Shown here piece after piece: positions 42,699 to 51,001 of a DNA stretch of 64,000 nt. Origin of the DNA: Clostridiales bacterium (GTDB lineage: Bacteria; Bacillota; Clostridia; Christensenellales; Aristaeellaceae); NCBI GenBank assembly GCA_015056365.1, contig SVGM01000003.1, positions 148,369-212,368 on the forward strand. The letters run 5' to 3'. Below the pieces are notes generated by a model that ran no database searches, was not told where the DNA came from, and saw only the letters and a program-made list of their open reading frames with translations. The first letter of the stretch is position 1, and every line of letters starts with the position of its first letter. A program made the translations under genes and the position numbers.

Positions 42699-43910
42699 TT
42701 AAAGCACAGATGAAAAGTACATACGCTGCATGAGCGCTGCATCACCGCGGGCTGCCAGCTGAGAAAGTTCCCGGCGATCATAATCGATCGAAAAGAACTT
42801 GCCATCCGGGAAATAACGAAACTCTGCCAGTTTCTTTTTCAGGCACTCGTCAAAGAAGACGTCTGCCAGGGCAAAGTCGCCCTGAAACACGACCGCGTCC
42901 TGATTGTATGTCAGTGAAAGATTATGCAGCACCGTAGCAAAGCAGTGCGCCAGATAGCGTACGACCTTTCGGGCTCTTTCATCACCCTGTGCGGAGGCAT
43001 CAAACAGAGATTGAAAGGTGACTTTCTCGTCGGCATGATCACAGCCCTCATTCAGCATTTGCTGGATTTTCTTCAAGCTGACCATGCTCTCAAGACATCC
43101 GCTCTTACCGCAGGCACAGGTAGTGTCTGCGGAGTCGCTGATGACCGCATGGCCAATCTCTCCGATGATGCTGTCTTTTCCATTAAGGACATGCCCGCGT
43201 TCCATCATGCAGGCAGAAATGCCCCAGGTGGAAAACACGGTCATGAGCCGCTGATTCTGGTATTCTGGATGATCCAGCAGAACAGCACGGCCTACTGCCT
43301 TGCCTGCGTTATCGACAAACAGTTTGACCTCATTGCCAAAAACAGGACGCAAGTAGCTTTCCATAGCGATATTGGTGCCCCAGCCTGGTGCCTTAGCGTT
43401 ATAGCGAAGCAACAGTTCGTCGTAATCTACTGTGCCTGCCAGATTCAACGCAACGCCGTAAAGCTGTACGTTGCTGATCCCCTGTTCTGCATAATAACGC
43501 TGTACAAACCCCGAAAGAGAATCAAATGCCTGTTGAAGATCATCCTCCAGTGTATGCTCATAGCGAGTCAGCGCGTAGATGTCTCCTACCAAGTCGCACA
43601 GCGCAAAGGTAACGGTTTCCGGCCACAAAGAGATACACAGGATCTTTCGTTCATCTCCGAAAGCAAACAGTTCCGGCTTTTTGCCTCCCACACTGGAAAC
43701 ATTGCCGTAGCCCATAGACTTCATGACGCCTACCTGGCAGAAATGCTGCAAGGCACGCATGACAGTAGGACGGCTGATGTTGGTTAACTCATGAACCTCC
43801 GAAGCCGTCAGGACTTCCCCTTTTCGGAATACATCCAGGATCCTTTGACGGTTGACCAGTTTCAAATCAGAGGGCATGGCGATCTGATGATCGTGCGTTT
43901 GCTTACGCAT
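42699..43910 (-). CDS. ROK-family transcriptional regulator (NagC/XylR type)
   Basis: 403 residues. An N-terminal winged helix-turn-helix (about 20-75: ASEVHELTNISRPTVMRALQHF) is fused to a ROK sugar-binding/kinase-like domain. The zinc motif CACGKSGCLES is intact. It probably represses sugar-use genes until a sugar binds, with the neighbouring GH3-xylB operon a plausible target. AGGAGG lies 10 bases before the ATG. It follows the HAD gene by 33 bases and is probably co-transcribed with it. Confidence 0.88.
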   Translation of the reverse strand: MRKQTHDHQIAMPSDLKLVNRQRILDVFRKGEVLTASEVHELTNISRPTVMRALQHFCQVGVMKSMGYGNVSSVGGKKPELFAFGDERKILCISLWPETVTFALCDLVGDIYALTRYEHTLEDDLQQAFDSLSGFVQRYYAEQGISNVQLYGVALNLAGTVDYDELLLRYNAKAPGWGTNIAMESYLRPVFGNEVKLFVDNAGKAVGRAVLLDHPEYQNQRLMTVFSTWGISACMMERGHVLNGKDSIIGEIGHAVISDSADTTCACGKSGCLESMVSLKKIQQMLNEGCDHADEKVTFQSLFDASAQGDERARKVVRYLAHCFATVLHNLSLTYNQDAVVFQGDFALADVFFDECLKKKLAEFRYFPDGKFFSIDYDRRELSQLAARGDAALMQRMYFSSVL

Positions 43911-43943
43911 ATCCTGTCCGCCTCCTATCTAAAGGTTTGGGGA

Positions 43944-44747
43944 TCAAATGCTGAACGTTTCGCCGCCTGGCTGCCAATTTCCGCCACAGTCAGCAATCGA
44001 ATTGAGCACCGGCAACACTTTCCGGTACAGATGGAAGCCCATCTTCTTGAGTTCAGGAGACGCGTTTTCCATGATAAAGGGATGACCAACCGCCTGAAGC
44101 ATGCTCAGGTCGTTAAAGTTATCGCCAAATGCGACGATTTCGTCCCTGGAGAGATCAAAACGCCTTCTCAACGCATCAATGCCGGTTTCCTTGGATGCAA
44201 TGCCAAAATCGAACCAGCATTGACCAGACACAACCGCATGGAGATGATTCCCCCACTTTTTCTCCAATATGGGCGCAAAAGAAGCAACACCATCCGGTGA
44301 AAATGCTGAAATCTTCAAATAGATATCATCCAGCTGATCCATGCGCTCAACCACAGCAGTGGTATTGCGGAGGCGATAGACCATATCGTCAGTGAAAGCG
44401 CGGTTTTCCGGCGTGACGTAACAGGTATGGCGTCCGCTGACCAGAATACATACTGGCATTTGCATCAGGTCCCGGACGATCTCAACACCCATTTTGTAGG
44501 GAATGGGCACAGCGGACGCTTCTTCTTCCCCAACCATATTCAGCGCGCCGTTTTCGCAGATAAAGCACATCTCATGTGCGACAGGGGCAAACAGGCGGCG
44601 CAGGTTGTCATACTGACGTCCGCTGGCGGCAGCAAAACGGATACCCTGCCCGTGCAGGCGGCGAATGGTATCGAACAAGCCCTCAGGCAAACGCTCCACA
44701 GGTTCCAGCAGTGTTCCGTCCAGGTCGCTGGCAATCAATCGAATCAT
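43944..44747 (-). CDS. HAD-superfamily Cof-type phosphatase
   Basis: 267 residues. HAD motif I DLDGTLLEP at the N-terminus (nucleophile Asp plus acid/base Asp), a C2B cap, and C-terminal GDNFNDLSMLQAVG carrying the metal-binding acids. Cof-type enzymes act on sugar phosphates or similar small phosphates; the substrate is unknown. GGGAGGAG precedes the ATG. Confidence 0.9.
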   Translation of the reverse strand: MIRLIASDLDGTLLEPVERLPEGLFDTIRRLHGQGIRFAAASGRQYDNLRRLFAPVAHEMCFICENGALNMVGEEEASAVPIPYKMGVEIVRDLMQMPVCILVSGRHTCYVTPENRAFTDDMVYRLRNTTAVVERMDQLDDIYLKISAFSPDGVASFAPILEKKWGNHLHAVVSGQCWFDFGIASKETGIDALRRRFDLSRDEIVAFGDNFNDLSMLQAVGHPFIMENASPELKKMGFHLYRKVLPVLNSIADCGGNWQPGGETFSI

Positions 44748-44817
44748 AACTAACTCCTCCCGACTGAGCTATCATATCATATTTTTTTGTTTTTTGTTAC
44801 TTATTTTGCACAGATGG

Positions 44818-44846
44818 TTGACAAATGCGTCTTCTCATCGTATCAT
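44818..44846 (+). promoter_or_regulatory. Sigma-A-type promoter of the metal-export operon
   Basis: TTGACA (44818-44823), a 17-base spacer and TATCAT (44841-44846). Confidence 0.82.
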
Positions 44847-44851
44847 ACATA

Positions 44852-44865
44852 TGAACAAGTGTTCA
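44852..44865. promoter_or_regulatory. ArsR/SmtB-type operator
   Basis: TGAACA-AG-TGTTCA is a perfect palindrome over the transcription start. Its TGAACA half matches the 12-2-12 operators of ArsR/SmtB metal repressors, so the first gene probably represses its own operon. Confidence 0.8.
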
Positions 44866-44888
44866 ATCGTTGCAAAGAGGTGATCAAA

Positions 44889-45254
44889 ATGGCGACAAAC
44901 GAAGGGAACATGGGCTGCGATTTTCTGCATGTTCACGAGCACATCGTGGAGGAAGTCAACCAGAAAATGCCCAGCGAGGGCGTTTTGTTTGACCTGAGCG
45001 AACTGTTCAAAGTGTTCGGCGACTCTACCAGAATCCGGATTCTGTACTGCTTGTTTGTCAGTGAGATGTGCGTTTGCGACATCGCCTCTCTGCTCAGCAT
45101 GACGCAAAGCGCCATTTCCCATCAGCTGAGCGTACTGAAAAAGTGCAAGCTGATCAAAAGCCGGCGGGACGGCAAAACCGTATTTTACTCCCTTGCGGAC
45201 AGCCACGTACGGGCCATTCTGGATCAGGGCGTGGATCACGTAACAGAAGCCTGA
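44889..45254 (+). CDS. ArsR/SmtB-family metal-responsive repressor
   Basis: 121 residues, winged helix-turn-helix. SEMCVCDIASLLSMTQSAISHQLSVLKKCKLI includes the CVC metal-sensing motif in the recognition-helix region, as in CadC/ArsR. N-terminal Cys and His residues (GCDFLHVHEH) may add ligands, as in CadC. It likely releases DNA when Cd, Pb or Zn binds. The ATG at 44889 follows AGAGGTGA; the longer upstream frame would include the operator. First gene of a three-gene efflux operon. Confidence 0.92.
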   Translation: MATNEGNMGCDFLHVHEHIVEEVNQKMPSEGVLFDLSELFKVFGDSTRIRILYCLFVSEMCVCDIASLLSMTQSAISHQLSVLKKCKLIKSRRDGKTVFYSLADSHVRAILDQGVDHVTEA

Positions 45255-45285
45255 CTCCAGCCATTACAGGAAAGGAAGTGTCATT

Positions 45286-45504
45286 ATGAAAAAGGTATTC
45301 AAGCTCAAGGACCTGGACTGCGCCAACTGCGCCGCTAAAATGGAAGCCGGGATCCGCAAACTGGATGGTGTGACCAGCGCCACGGTCAGTTTCATGACCC
45401 AACGCCTGACGTTGGAAGCCGACGACCAGCGATTTAACGAAATCGTCGCACAAGCCGAGAAGCTGATTCGAAAGATCGAACCTGACTGCACACTGATCAA
45501 ATAA
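45286..45504 (+). CDS. Small HMA-domain metal-binding protein
   Basis: 72 residues with one heavy-metal-associated domain; the metal site is DCANC (Cys 13 and 16). It probably delivers metal to the ATPase encoded 21 bases downstream, which lacks its own N-terminal HMA domain. AGGAAAGGAAG precedes the ATG. Confidence 0.9.
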   Translation: MKKVFKLKDLDCANCAAKMEAGIRKLDGVTSATVSFMTQRLTLEADDQRFNEIVAQAEKLIRKIEPDCTLIK

Positions 45505-45525
45505 CCTGCCTTGGAGGGACGAACG

Positions 45526-47379
45526 ATGTCCAGAAAACAGCGGCGAAACCTTACCAGAATTCTGCTCAGTGCACTGCTAATGATCATCGGACTGCTGATT
45601 CCCAACGAATGGATCAAGATCGCGTTTCTGATGGCTGCTTATCTGCTTGCCGGTCATGATGTACTTATTGAGGCAGCAAAAGGTATCGTCCGCGGTCAGG
45701 TATTCGATGAGCACTTTCTGATGTCCATCGCCACCATTGGCGCGGTGATCATCGGCGAATATGCAGAGGCAGTGGCCGTGATGGTGCTGTATCAGCTGGG
45801 CGAATGGTTTCAGAGCTATGCCGTTGGCAAATCCCGTGCCTCCATTGCCAGCCTCATGGATATCTGCCCGGTAACAGCGGATGTGGAGCGGGACGGACAG
45901 ATCCAGACGGTGGATCCAGCAGAAGTTGAGATCGGCGAAACGCTGGTGATCCGTGCTGGAGAACGCATTCCTCTGGACGGCGTGATTCTGGAAGGCAATT
46001 CCGCTCTGGATACGGCAGCCCTAACCGGTGAAAGTCTTCCCCGTGACGTCTCGGCAGGCGATACCGTCTTCAGCGGCTGCATCAATGTTCACGGTGTTTT
46101 GCGGGTGAAAGCTGAAAAACGCTACGAAGATTCTACGGTTGCAAGAATTCTGGAGCTGGTGGAAAATGCCGCCGATAAGAAATCCGTAGCGGAGAGTTTC
46201 ATCACCCGTTTTGCAAGAGTCTATACGCCGGCTGTCTGCTTGGCAGCTCTTCTGCTCTTCCTCCTGCCGCCAGTATTTTTTGATGGCCAATGGGCAGATT
46301 GGGGGCACCGTGCACTCAGTTTTCTGGTAGTCAGCTGTCCCTGCGCGCTGGTCATTTCTGTCCCTCTCAGTTTCTTTGGCGGCATCGGTGCAGCCAGCCG
46401 CTGCGGCATTTTGATCAAGGGAAGCAACTATCTCGAAAATCTGGCCAATGCGACGACCGTTGTGATGGACAAAACCGGTACCCTGACCAAAGGCGTATTT
46501 CAGGTGACGACCCTTCATCCGAAGCATTTGTCCGAAAAGGAACTGCTCACGCTTGCTGCTGAAGTGGAAAGCGCCTCAACCCATCCAATCAGCCGTTCCA
46601 TTTGTGAGGCAGCCGGCCCTCTCGCGGCAACACTGCCCATGAGCGACGTAGAAGAAGTGGCTGGAAAAGGCTTGCTGGCGCAAAGGGATGGTCAGACCAT
46701 TGCCGTGGGCAATGAAAAACTGATGCAGGAGCTGGGTATTGAGCTCCCCTCCTGTCCTCATACAGGAACCGTGGTGCACGTGGCCGCTGATCGGGTATAT
46801 CTGGGTCACATCGTTATCGCAGACCAGCTCAAGCAAGAGGCCAAAGAGGCCGCTATCGCTATGAAAAAGAACGGCGTGCAAAAGCTGGTGATGCTGACCG
46901 GCGACAGCGAGGCAGTCGCCAAGGAAACGGCAGCAGCACTTGGTATCGATGAAGTTCATGCCTCCCTTTTGCCCACGGAAAAAGTGGAACACGTAGAAAG
47001 GCTACTGGCAGACCATATTCATCATGGTCAGCTTGTCTTCGTGGGCGACGGCATCAACGATGCGCCTGTACTCACCCGCGCGGACATTGGTGTTGCAATG
47101 GGTGCTATGGGCAGCGATGCGGCAGTTGAAGCTGCCGACATCGTTCTGATGGACGACGACCTTCGTAAGCTAAACATCGCTATTCAGATCAGCAAAAAGA
47201 CGCTGTCCATTGCCAGACAGAATATCATCTTTGCTTTGCTCGTCAAGCTGCTGGTAATGCTTTTGGCGGTAGCGGGCATTGCCGATATGTGGTTGGCGGT
47301 ATTTGCGGATGTAGGCGTCAGTGTACTGGCTGTGCTCAATGCAATGCGAACATTGCAGCCTGCCAACCGCGATACATGA
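45526..47379 (+). CDS. Zn/Cd/Pb-type P1B ATPase
   Basis: 617-residue membrane exporter. CPC motif at 271-273, phosphorylated Asp 315 in DKTGTLT, hinge GDGINDAP, and HP motif in ASTHPIS. The last helices carry Lys (LLVKLLVM) and Asp (VFADVGVSVL), the pair that marks the PIB-2 (ZntA/CadA) group exporting Zn2+, Cd2+ and Pb2+. It has no fused HMA domain, and the separate HMA gene is just upstream. The ATG at 45526 follows GGAGGG; an upstream in-frame TTG lies on that site. Confidence 0.93.
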   Translation: MSRKQRRNLTRILLSALLMIIGLLIPNEWIKIAFLMAAYLLAGHDVLIEAAKGIVRGQVFDEHFLMSIATIGAVIIGEYAEAVAVMVLYQLGEWFQSYAVGKSRASIASLMDICPVTADVERDGQIQTVDPAEVEIGETLVIRAGERIPLDGVILEGNSALDTAALTGESLPRDVSAGDTVFSGCINVHGVLRVKAEKRYEDSTVARILELVENAADKKSVAESFITRFARVYTPAVCLAALLLFLLPPVFFDGQWADWGHRALSFLVVSCPCALVISVPLSFFGGIGAASRCGILIKGSNYLENLANATTVVMDKTGTLTKGVFQVTTLHPKHLSEKELLTLAAEVESASTHPISRSICEAAGPLAATLPMSDVEEVAGKGLLAQRDGQTIAVGNEKLMQELGIELPSCPHTGTVVHVAADRVYLGHIVIADQLKQEAKEAAIAMKKNGVQKLVMLTGDSEAVAKETAAALGIDEVHASLLPTEKVEHVERLLADHIHHGQLVFVGDGINDAPVLTRADIGVAMGAMGSDAAVEAADIVLMDDDLRKLNIAIQISKKTLSIARQNIIFALLVKLLVMLLAVAGIADMWLAVFADVGVSVLAVLNAMRTLQPANRDT

Positions 47380-47390
47380 TCAAAGATTAT

Positions 47391-47430
47391 ACCCAAAAGC
47401 GTGCAGCTATTAAGCAGCACGCTTTTGGGT
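47391..47430. terminator. Convergent terminator-like hairpin
   Basis: A perfect 14-bp stem (47391-47404 with 47417-47430) between the ATPase gene and the Spo0A-like gene. The arms carry AAAA/TTTT but no T-tract follows, so strength is uncertain. Confidence 0.6.
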
Positions 47431-47449
47431 ATGCAATAAGGCATATCCT

Positions 47450-48280
47450 TTATTCGCCCCGATGGAATGCCTGAAGCTGGCAGCGCTGACGGATATATTC
47501 AGCAATCAGTGCAATGAATTCGCCGCTGGTAGGTTTTTCGGCAGGCAAATGGAGACGTGCGTTCTTCCCCTGCACACGCTCAAATGTCTCGGCATATTTC
47601 CGATCCCAGGTGATGGTGATAAGATGCCGAATTGCGCGTTCCACACAAAATGGCGTCGTTTCGTATGTCTGTGCTACCAGCGGATAGAGCACCTTGGTCC
47701 GGCCGGTCATCAGCTTCGGATTGTCCACTACGAGTCTGATCGCCTCGCAAGCGAAGCGGTAGCCCAAAACATGAGCCGGAATACCAATGCGGAGAAAGAG
47801 GGTTGAAATCGCCTGAGGAACCTTTTGGTAAGGAGAGAGTTCGTCTTCTCTGGCGTAAGAATGGTGTTCCGCCGACGTTTCCGGCTGTTTGACAAGGAGA
47901 TCCATTCGGCCGGCGAGTTCAAAAATACGTTTGACCAGCATGCCGCTATCTACCGGTTTGATCATATACTCATCAATTCCCATCGAAATCGCCCGCTTGA
48001 TTGCTCCTTCACGTGTCAGGGATGTGTAGGCGATGAATTTCGGCCTGGTTTGTGCAGGCAGCATCGACATCTTTTCCAAAATAGCAAAACCATCATAATA
48101 GGGTAAAATCATATTGCAGATCACAACGTCCGATATCGGATCCATGATCATCTGCAGTCCCTCCAAACCGTTGCCCGTTTCGCCCACAACCTGGATACCC
48201 CCGTACTGTGTCAGTTCCTCCACAAGCTGCTTCCTGTGTGTTTCATTCATTTCGATTACGATTACGCGTACGGGGCCCAT
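47450..48280 (-). CDS. spo0A: Spo0A-family sporulation regulator with a degenerate receiver (Asn 56)
   Basis: 276 residues, collinear with Bacillus Spo0A. The C-terminal DNA-binding domain is well conserved: IGIPAHVLGYRFACEAIRLVVD, TKVLYPLVAQTYETT, VERAIRHLITITWDR and KPTSGEFIALIAEYIR. In the receiver, the phosphoacceptor Asp 56 is Asn (codon AAT, 48113-48115), and the acidic pair Asp 10/Asp 11 is Glu 10/Met 11; Lys in YMIKPVD is kept. Phosphorylation by a phosphorelay is therefore unlikely. The ATG at 48280 aligns with the Bacillus start; a TTG six codons upstream is less likely. It may be the main Spo0A or a paralogue; other genome copies cannot be seen here. Confidence 0.88.
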   Translation of the reverse strand: MGPVRVIVIEMNETHRKQLVEELTQYGGIQVVGETGNGLEGLQMIMDPISDVVICNMILPYYDGFAILEKMSMLPAQTRPKFIAYTSLTREGAIKRAISMGIDEYMIKPVDSGMLVKRIFELAGRMDLLVKQPETSAEHHSYAREDELSPYQKVPQAISTLFLRIGIPAHVLGYRFACEAIRLVVDNPKLMTGRTKVLYPLVAQTYETTPFCVERAIRHLITITWDRKYAETFERVQGKNARLHLPAEKPTSGEFIALIAEYIRQRCQLQAFHRGE

Positions 48281-48300
48281 GGTGATCCATCCTTTCAATC

Positions 48301-48520
48301 AAAAATAATACTTATGGTACATTAATTTTCTTATTGATTATATACGACACGATTATAACAGCTCACCCAAAAATATGGAAGAGGTTGTCAAGGATTCTAT
48401 ACCATAAATAGAAAATAATACTTATGGAACAATCGTTCTCTTGTTGACAATATGCAGCATGATTATACAAAGTTGCCCCGAAAGATGGAAAGTGCTTCGA
48501 TTTCATTATTGATAAAAAGA
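48301..48520. repeat. Diverged 110-base tandem duplication upstream of the Spo0A-like gene
   Basis: Copy A (48301-48410) and copy B (48411-48520) align without gaps; by eye 58 of the first 80 positions match. Each has a TATAAT on the minus strand. TTGTCAA cores, like Spo0A boxes, occur at 48385-48391 (plus) and 48444-48450 (minus). With the terminator this accounts for the gap at 48281-48620. Confidence 0.75.
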
Positions 48521-48558
48521 AGAAAGCAGTCGCGTTCCGAAGAAAACCGACTGCTTTC
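48513..48558 (-). terminator. Terminator of the alpha-xylosidase gene
   Basis: An 11-bp perfect stem (48522-48532 with 48548-48558) is followed on the minus strand by TTCTTTTT. Confidence 0.85.
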
Positions 48559-48564
48559 GACAAA
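48555..48564 (-). promoter_or_regulatory. Perfect Spo0A-box match
   Basis: TTTGTCGAAA on the minus strand fits TTTGTCRAAW at all ten positions, 275 bases before the Spo0A-like start and overlapping the alpha-xylosidase terminator stem. Confidence 0.45.
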
Positions 48565-48620
48565 TGCACAAAGCGGAAACGTGTATGTTATTGGTAGCTG
48601 CCAGATGGCAAAATCGTGAT

Positions 48621-50846
48621 TTACTGATTATGCAGTACAACCGTATAAGGCTTGTTGGCGTCAGTCTCAACCTGCGCCTGCCCATCCTTCATGGTAATCG
48701 TGTAGGTAGCAGCCAGAGAGCCGTCCGTATTGGGAATGCGGCACGTTGCCGTTTCGCCATCTTTCAGCTGATAAACATGAAGCTCAACGCCATCGGCGTA
48801 ATCATAATCCGTACGATGGTCACAGGCGCCCACAGGTAAAACCGTACCGGGACGAACCATCAGCGGCAGCGAAAGGAAATCATGAACTTCTTTCTGCCAA
48901 TGACCGCCTGCTATTTTGCGCTCATCCAGCAGGTTGATCCACTGGCCGTCAGGCAGATAATACTGCACACTGCCATCATTGGTGAATACCGGCGCAACCA
49001 ACAGGCTTTCTCCGAGCATATACTGGCGATCCAGCGTGTCGCAGGCAGGATCGTCCGGGAATTCCAGCATCATGGGTCGAAGCATGGGTGTGCCCTTCTC
49101 ATGGGCTTCTACTGCTGCGCCGAAAAGATACGGCATCAAACGGCACTTAAGCTTGGTGAACTTCCGGGCCACGTCGCAGCTTTCCTCATCAAAGAGCCAC
49201 GGTACGCGATAGCTGGTAGAACCGTGCAGGCGGCTATGGCTGGAAAGCAGGCCGAACACCACCCAGCGCTTGTACACATCGGCAGGAGCCGTCTGCTCAA
49301 AACCAGAGATGTCATGGCTCCAGTAGCCAAAGCCGCTGTGGCTCATGCTCAAACCTGCACGCAGGGTTTCTGCCATGGATACATAACTGGCACTGTTGTC
49401 GCCGCCCCAGTGCACAGGGAACTGCTGACCTCCTGCCGTGGCACTGCGGGCAAACAGCAGCGCTTCGCCCTTGCCGCGCACTTCCTCCAGCAGATTGAAA
49501 ACCATCTGATTATACATAAAGGTGTAGTAATTGTGCATGTGCATCGCATCAGAACCGTCATAATACGCGATATCACGCACAGGGATCCGCTCGCCGAAGT
49601 CGGTTTTGAAGCAATCAACGCCCATATCCAGCAGTTTGCACAGGTAGGAGCAGTACCACTCACGGGCAGCAGGATTGGTCACGTCCAGAATGCCCATACC
49701 GGCCTGCCAGAGGTCTGTCTGCCAGACGTCTCCGTTGGTTTTGGTGAGCAGATAGCCGTTGTCCATGCCCTCCTGGAACAGCGGGCTTGCCTGACCGATG
49801 TAAGGATTGATCCAGCAGCAGATATGCAGACCCTTTTCGTGATAGCGCTTGAGCATACCCACCGGATCCGGGAACACAGACTGATCCCATTCAAAGTCGC
49901 ACCAGTTAAAGCCACGCATCCAGTAGCAGTCAAAGTGGAAGACGCTCAGGGGAATATCCCGCTCTGCCATACCGTTGATAAAGCTGGACGTTGTCTCCTC
50001 GTCGTAGTTGGTGGTAAAGGAAGTGGACAGCCAAAGGCCAAAGCTCCAGGCGGGCGGAAGCGCAGGGCGACCGGTCATGGCGGTGTACAGATCCAAGGTA
50101 TTCTTGGGCGTTCCGCCATAGATTACGTCATAGACCAGCGTCTCGCCCTCGGCAGAAAACTGAACGCGTTCCACTTTCTCGCTGGCGACCTCAAAACTGA
50201 CGTCAGAGGTGTGCTCAACCAGCACGCCGTATCCACGGTTGGTCATATAAAACGGAACATTTTTGTATGCCAGTTCGCTGGCGGTGCCGCCGTCTGCGTT
50301 CCACATGTCCACAGACTGGCCGTTCTTTACATAGGCAGTAAAACGCTCGCCCAGGCCGTATACGCATTCCCCTACGTCCAGCATCAGTGAATCGGACATA
50401 TAGGCCTTGCCGGTCTCCTTGTCCAGCGCGCGTCCCATGCCGCGGAAACCGCTGGAGGTGATCACTTTGTCACCGGCAAGGAATTCCACGTTCCACTGGC
50501 CTGCCGCCTTCAGGACACGGGCAGTCAATGCACCGCTGGTAAAGGACGCATACTGCTCCGTTTCCTCAATAACGGGAACGACCTCCGTTTCATTGATCTG
50601 GAAACGGGGATTCTTCAGGCGCGTACCTGCGAAGTGGGTGACCTTAACCCGGATTACATTGGTCATAGGGGCAGAAAACGTCACATCCAGTGTGCCGCCG
50701 TCCAGGATATCACCGCGGCCGTAAATGGGCCGGCAGGCAGAGAGAACATGCAGTTCTTTCTCGCGTTTGTCCACGCGTACGCACTGGCTTGCGTATTGCA
50801 TGGAGAAATTCGGTCGAATCATCCAGTAACCCTGGGTAAATTTCAT
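48621..50846 (-). CDS. yicI: Alpha-xylosidase, glycoside hydrolase family 31 (YicI-like)
   Basis: 741 residues, cytoplasmic (no signal peptide). Nucleophile Asp 416 in FKTDFGERIPV, the same number as in E. coli YicI, and acid/base Asp 483 in HWGGDNSAS. FHFDCYWMRGFNWCDFEWD is the substrate-binding stretch typical of alpha-xylosidases. It removes alpha-linked xylose, for example from xyloglucan fragments; the product could feed the xylB operon at 35-41 kb. GGGAGGGG precedes the ATG. Monocistronic, with its own promoter and terminator. Confidence 0.93.
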   Translation of the reverse strand: MKFTQGYWMIRPNFSMQYASQCVRVDKREKELHVLSACRPIYGRGDILDGGTLDVTFSAPMTNVIRVKVTHFAGTRLKNPRFQINETEVVPVIEETEQYASFTSGALTARVLKAAGQWNVEFLAGDKVITSSGFRGMGRALDKETGKAYMSDSLMLDVGECVYGLGERFTAYVKNGQSVDMWNADGGTASELAYKNVPFYMTNRGYGVLVEHTSDVSFEVASEKVERVQFSAEGETLVYDVIYGGTPKNTLDLYTAMTGRPALPPAWSFGLWLSTSFTTNYDEETTSSFINGMAERDIPLSVFHFDCYWMRGFNWCDFEWDQSVFPDPVGMLKRYHEKGLHICCWINPYIGQASPLFQEGMDNGYLLTKTNGDVWQTDLWQAGMGILDVTNPAAREWYCSYLCKLLDMGVDCFKTDFGERIPVRDIAYYDGSDAMHMHNYYTFMYNQMVFNLLEEVRGKGEALLFARSATAGGQQFPVHWGGDNSASYVSMAETLRAGLSMSHSGFGYWSHDISGFEQTAPADVYKRWVVFGLLSSHSRLHGSTSYRVPWLFDEESCDVARKFTKLKCRLMPYLFGAAVEAHEKGTPMLRPMMLEFPDDPACDTLDRQYMLGESLLVAPVFTNDGSVQYYLPDGQWINLLDERKIAGGHWQKEVHDFLSLPLMVRPGTVLPVGACDHRTDYDYADGVELHVYQLKDGETATCRIPNTDGSLAATYTITMKDGQAQVETDANKPYTVVLHNQ

Positions 50847-50889
50847 ACGTACCCCTCCCGAAAATCATTGAAAGATTCACAAAAAGGAA

Positions 50890-50909
50890 AGCGCCTGAAA
50901 TTAGCGCCT
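50890..50909. repeat. Direct repeat in the alpha-xylosidase leader
   Basis: AGCGCCT at 50890-50896 and 50903-50909, 13 bases apart, just downstream of the yicI promoter. Could be a regulator site. Confidence 0.3.
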
Positions 50910-50948
50910 AATCTTCTCGAACCTTACAAAACCCTTGCTTTTATGGAC

Positions 50949-50977
50949 ATAATAGCATAAAATAAGTATGATCACAA
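50949..50977 (-). promoter_or_regulatory. Sigma-A-type promoter of yicI
   Basis: TTGTGA (50972-50977), a 17-base spacer and TATTAT (50949-50954) on the minus strand, with TG before the -10. Confidence 0.6.
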
Positions 50978-51001
50978 GTCCTTTGGAGTTGATTGCAAAC
51001 C

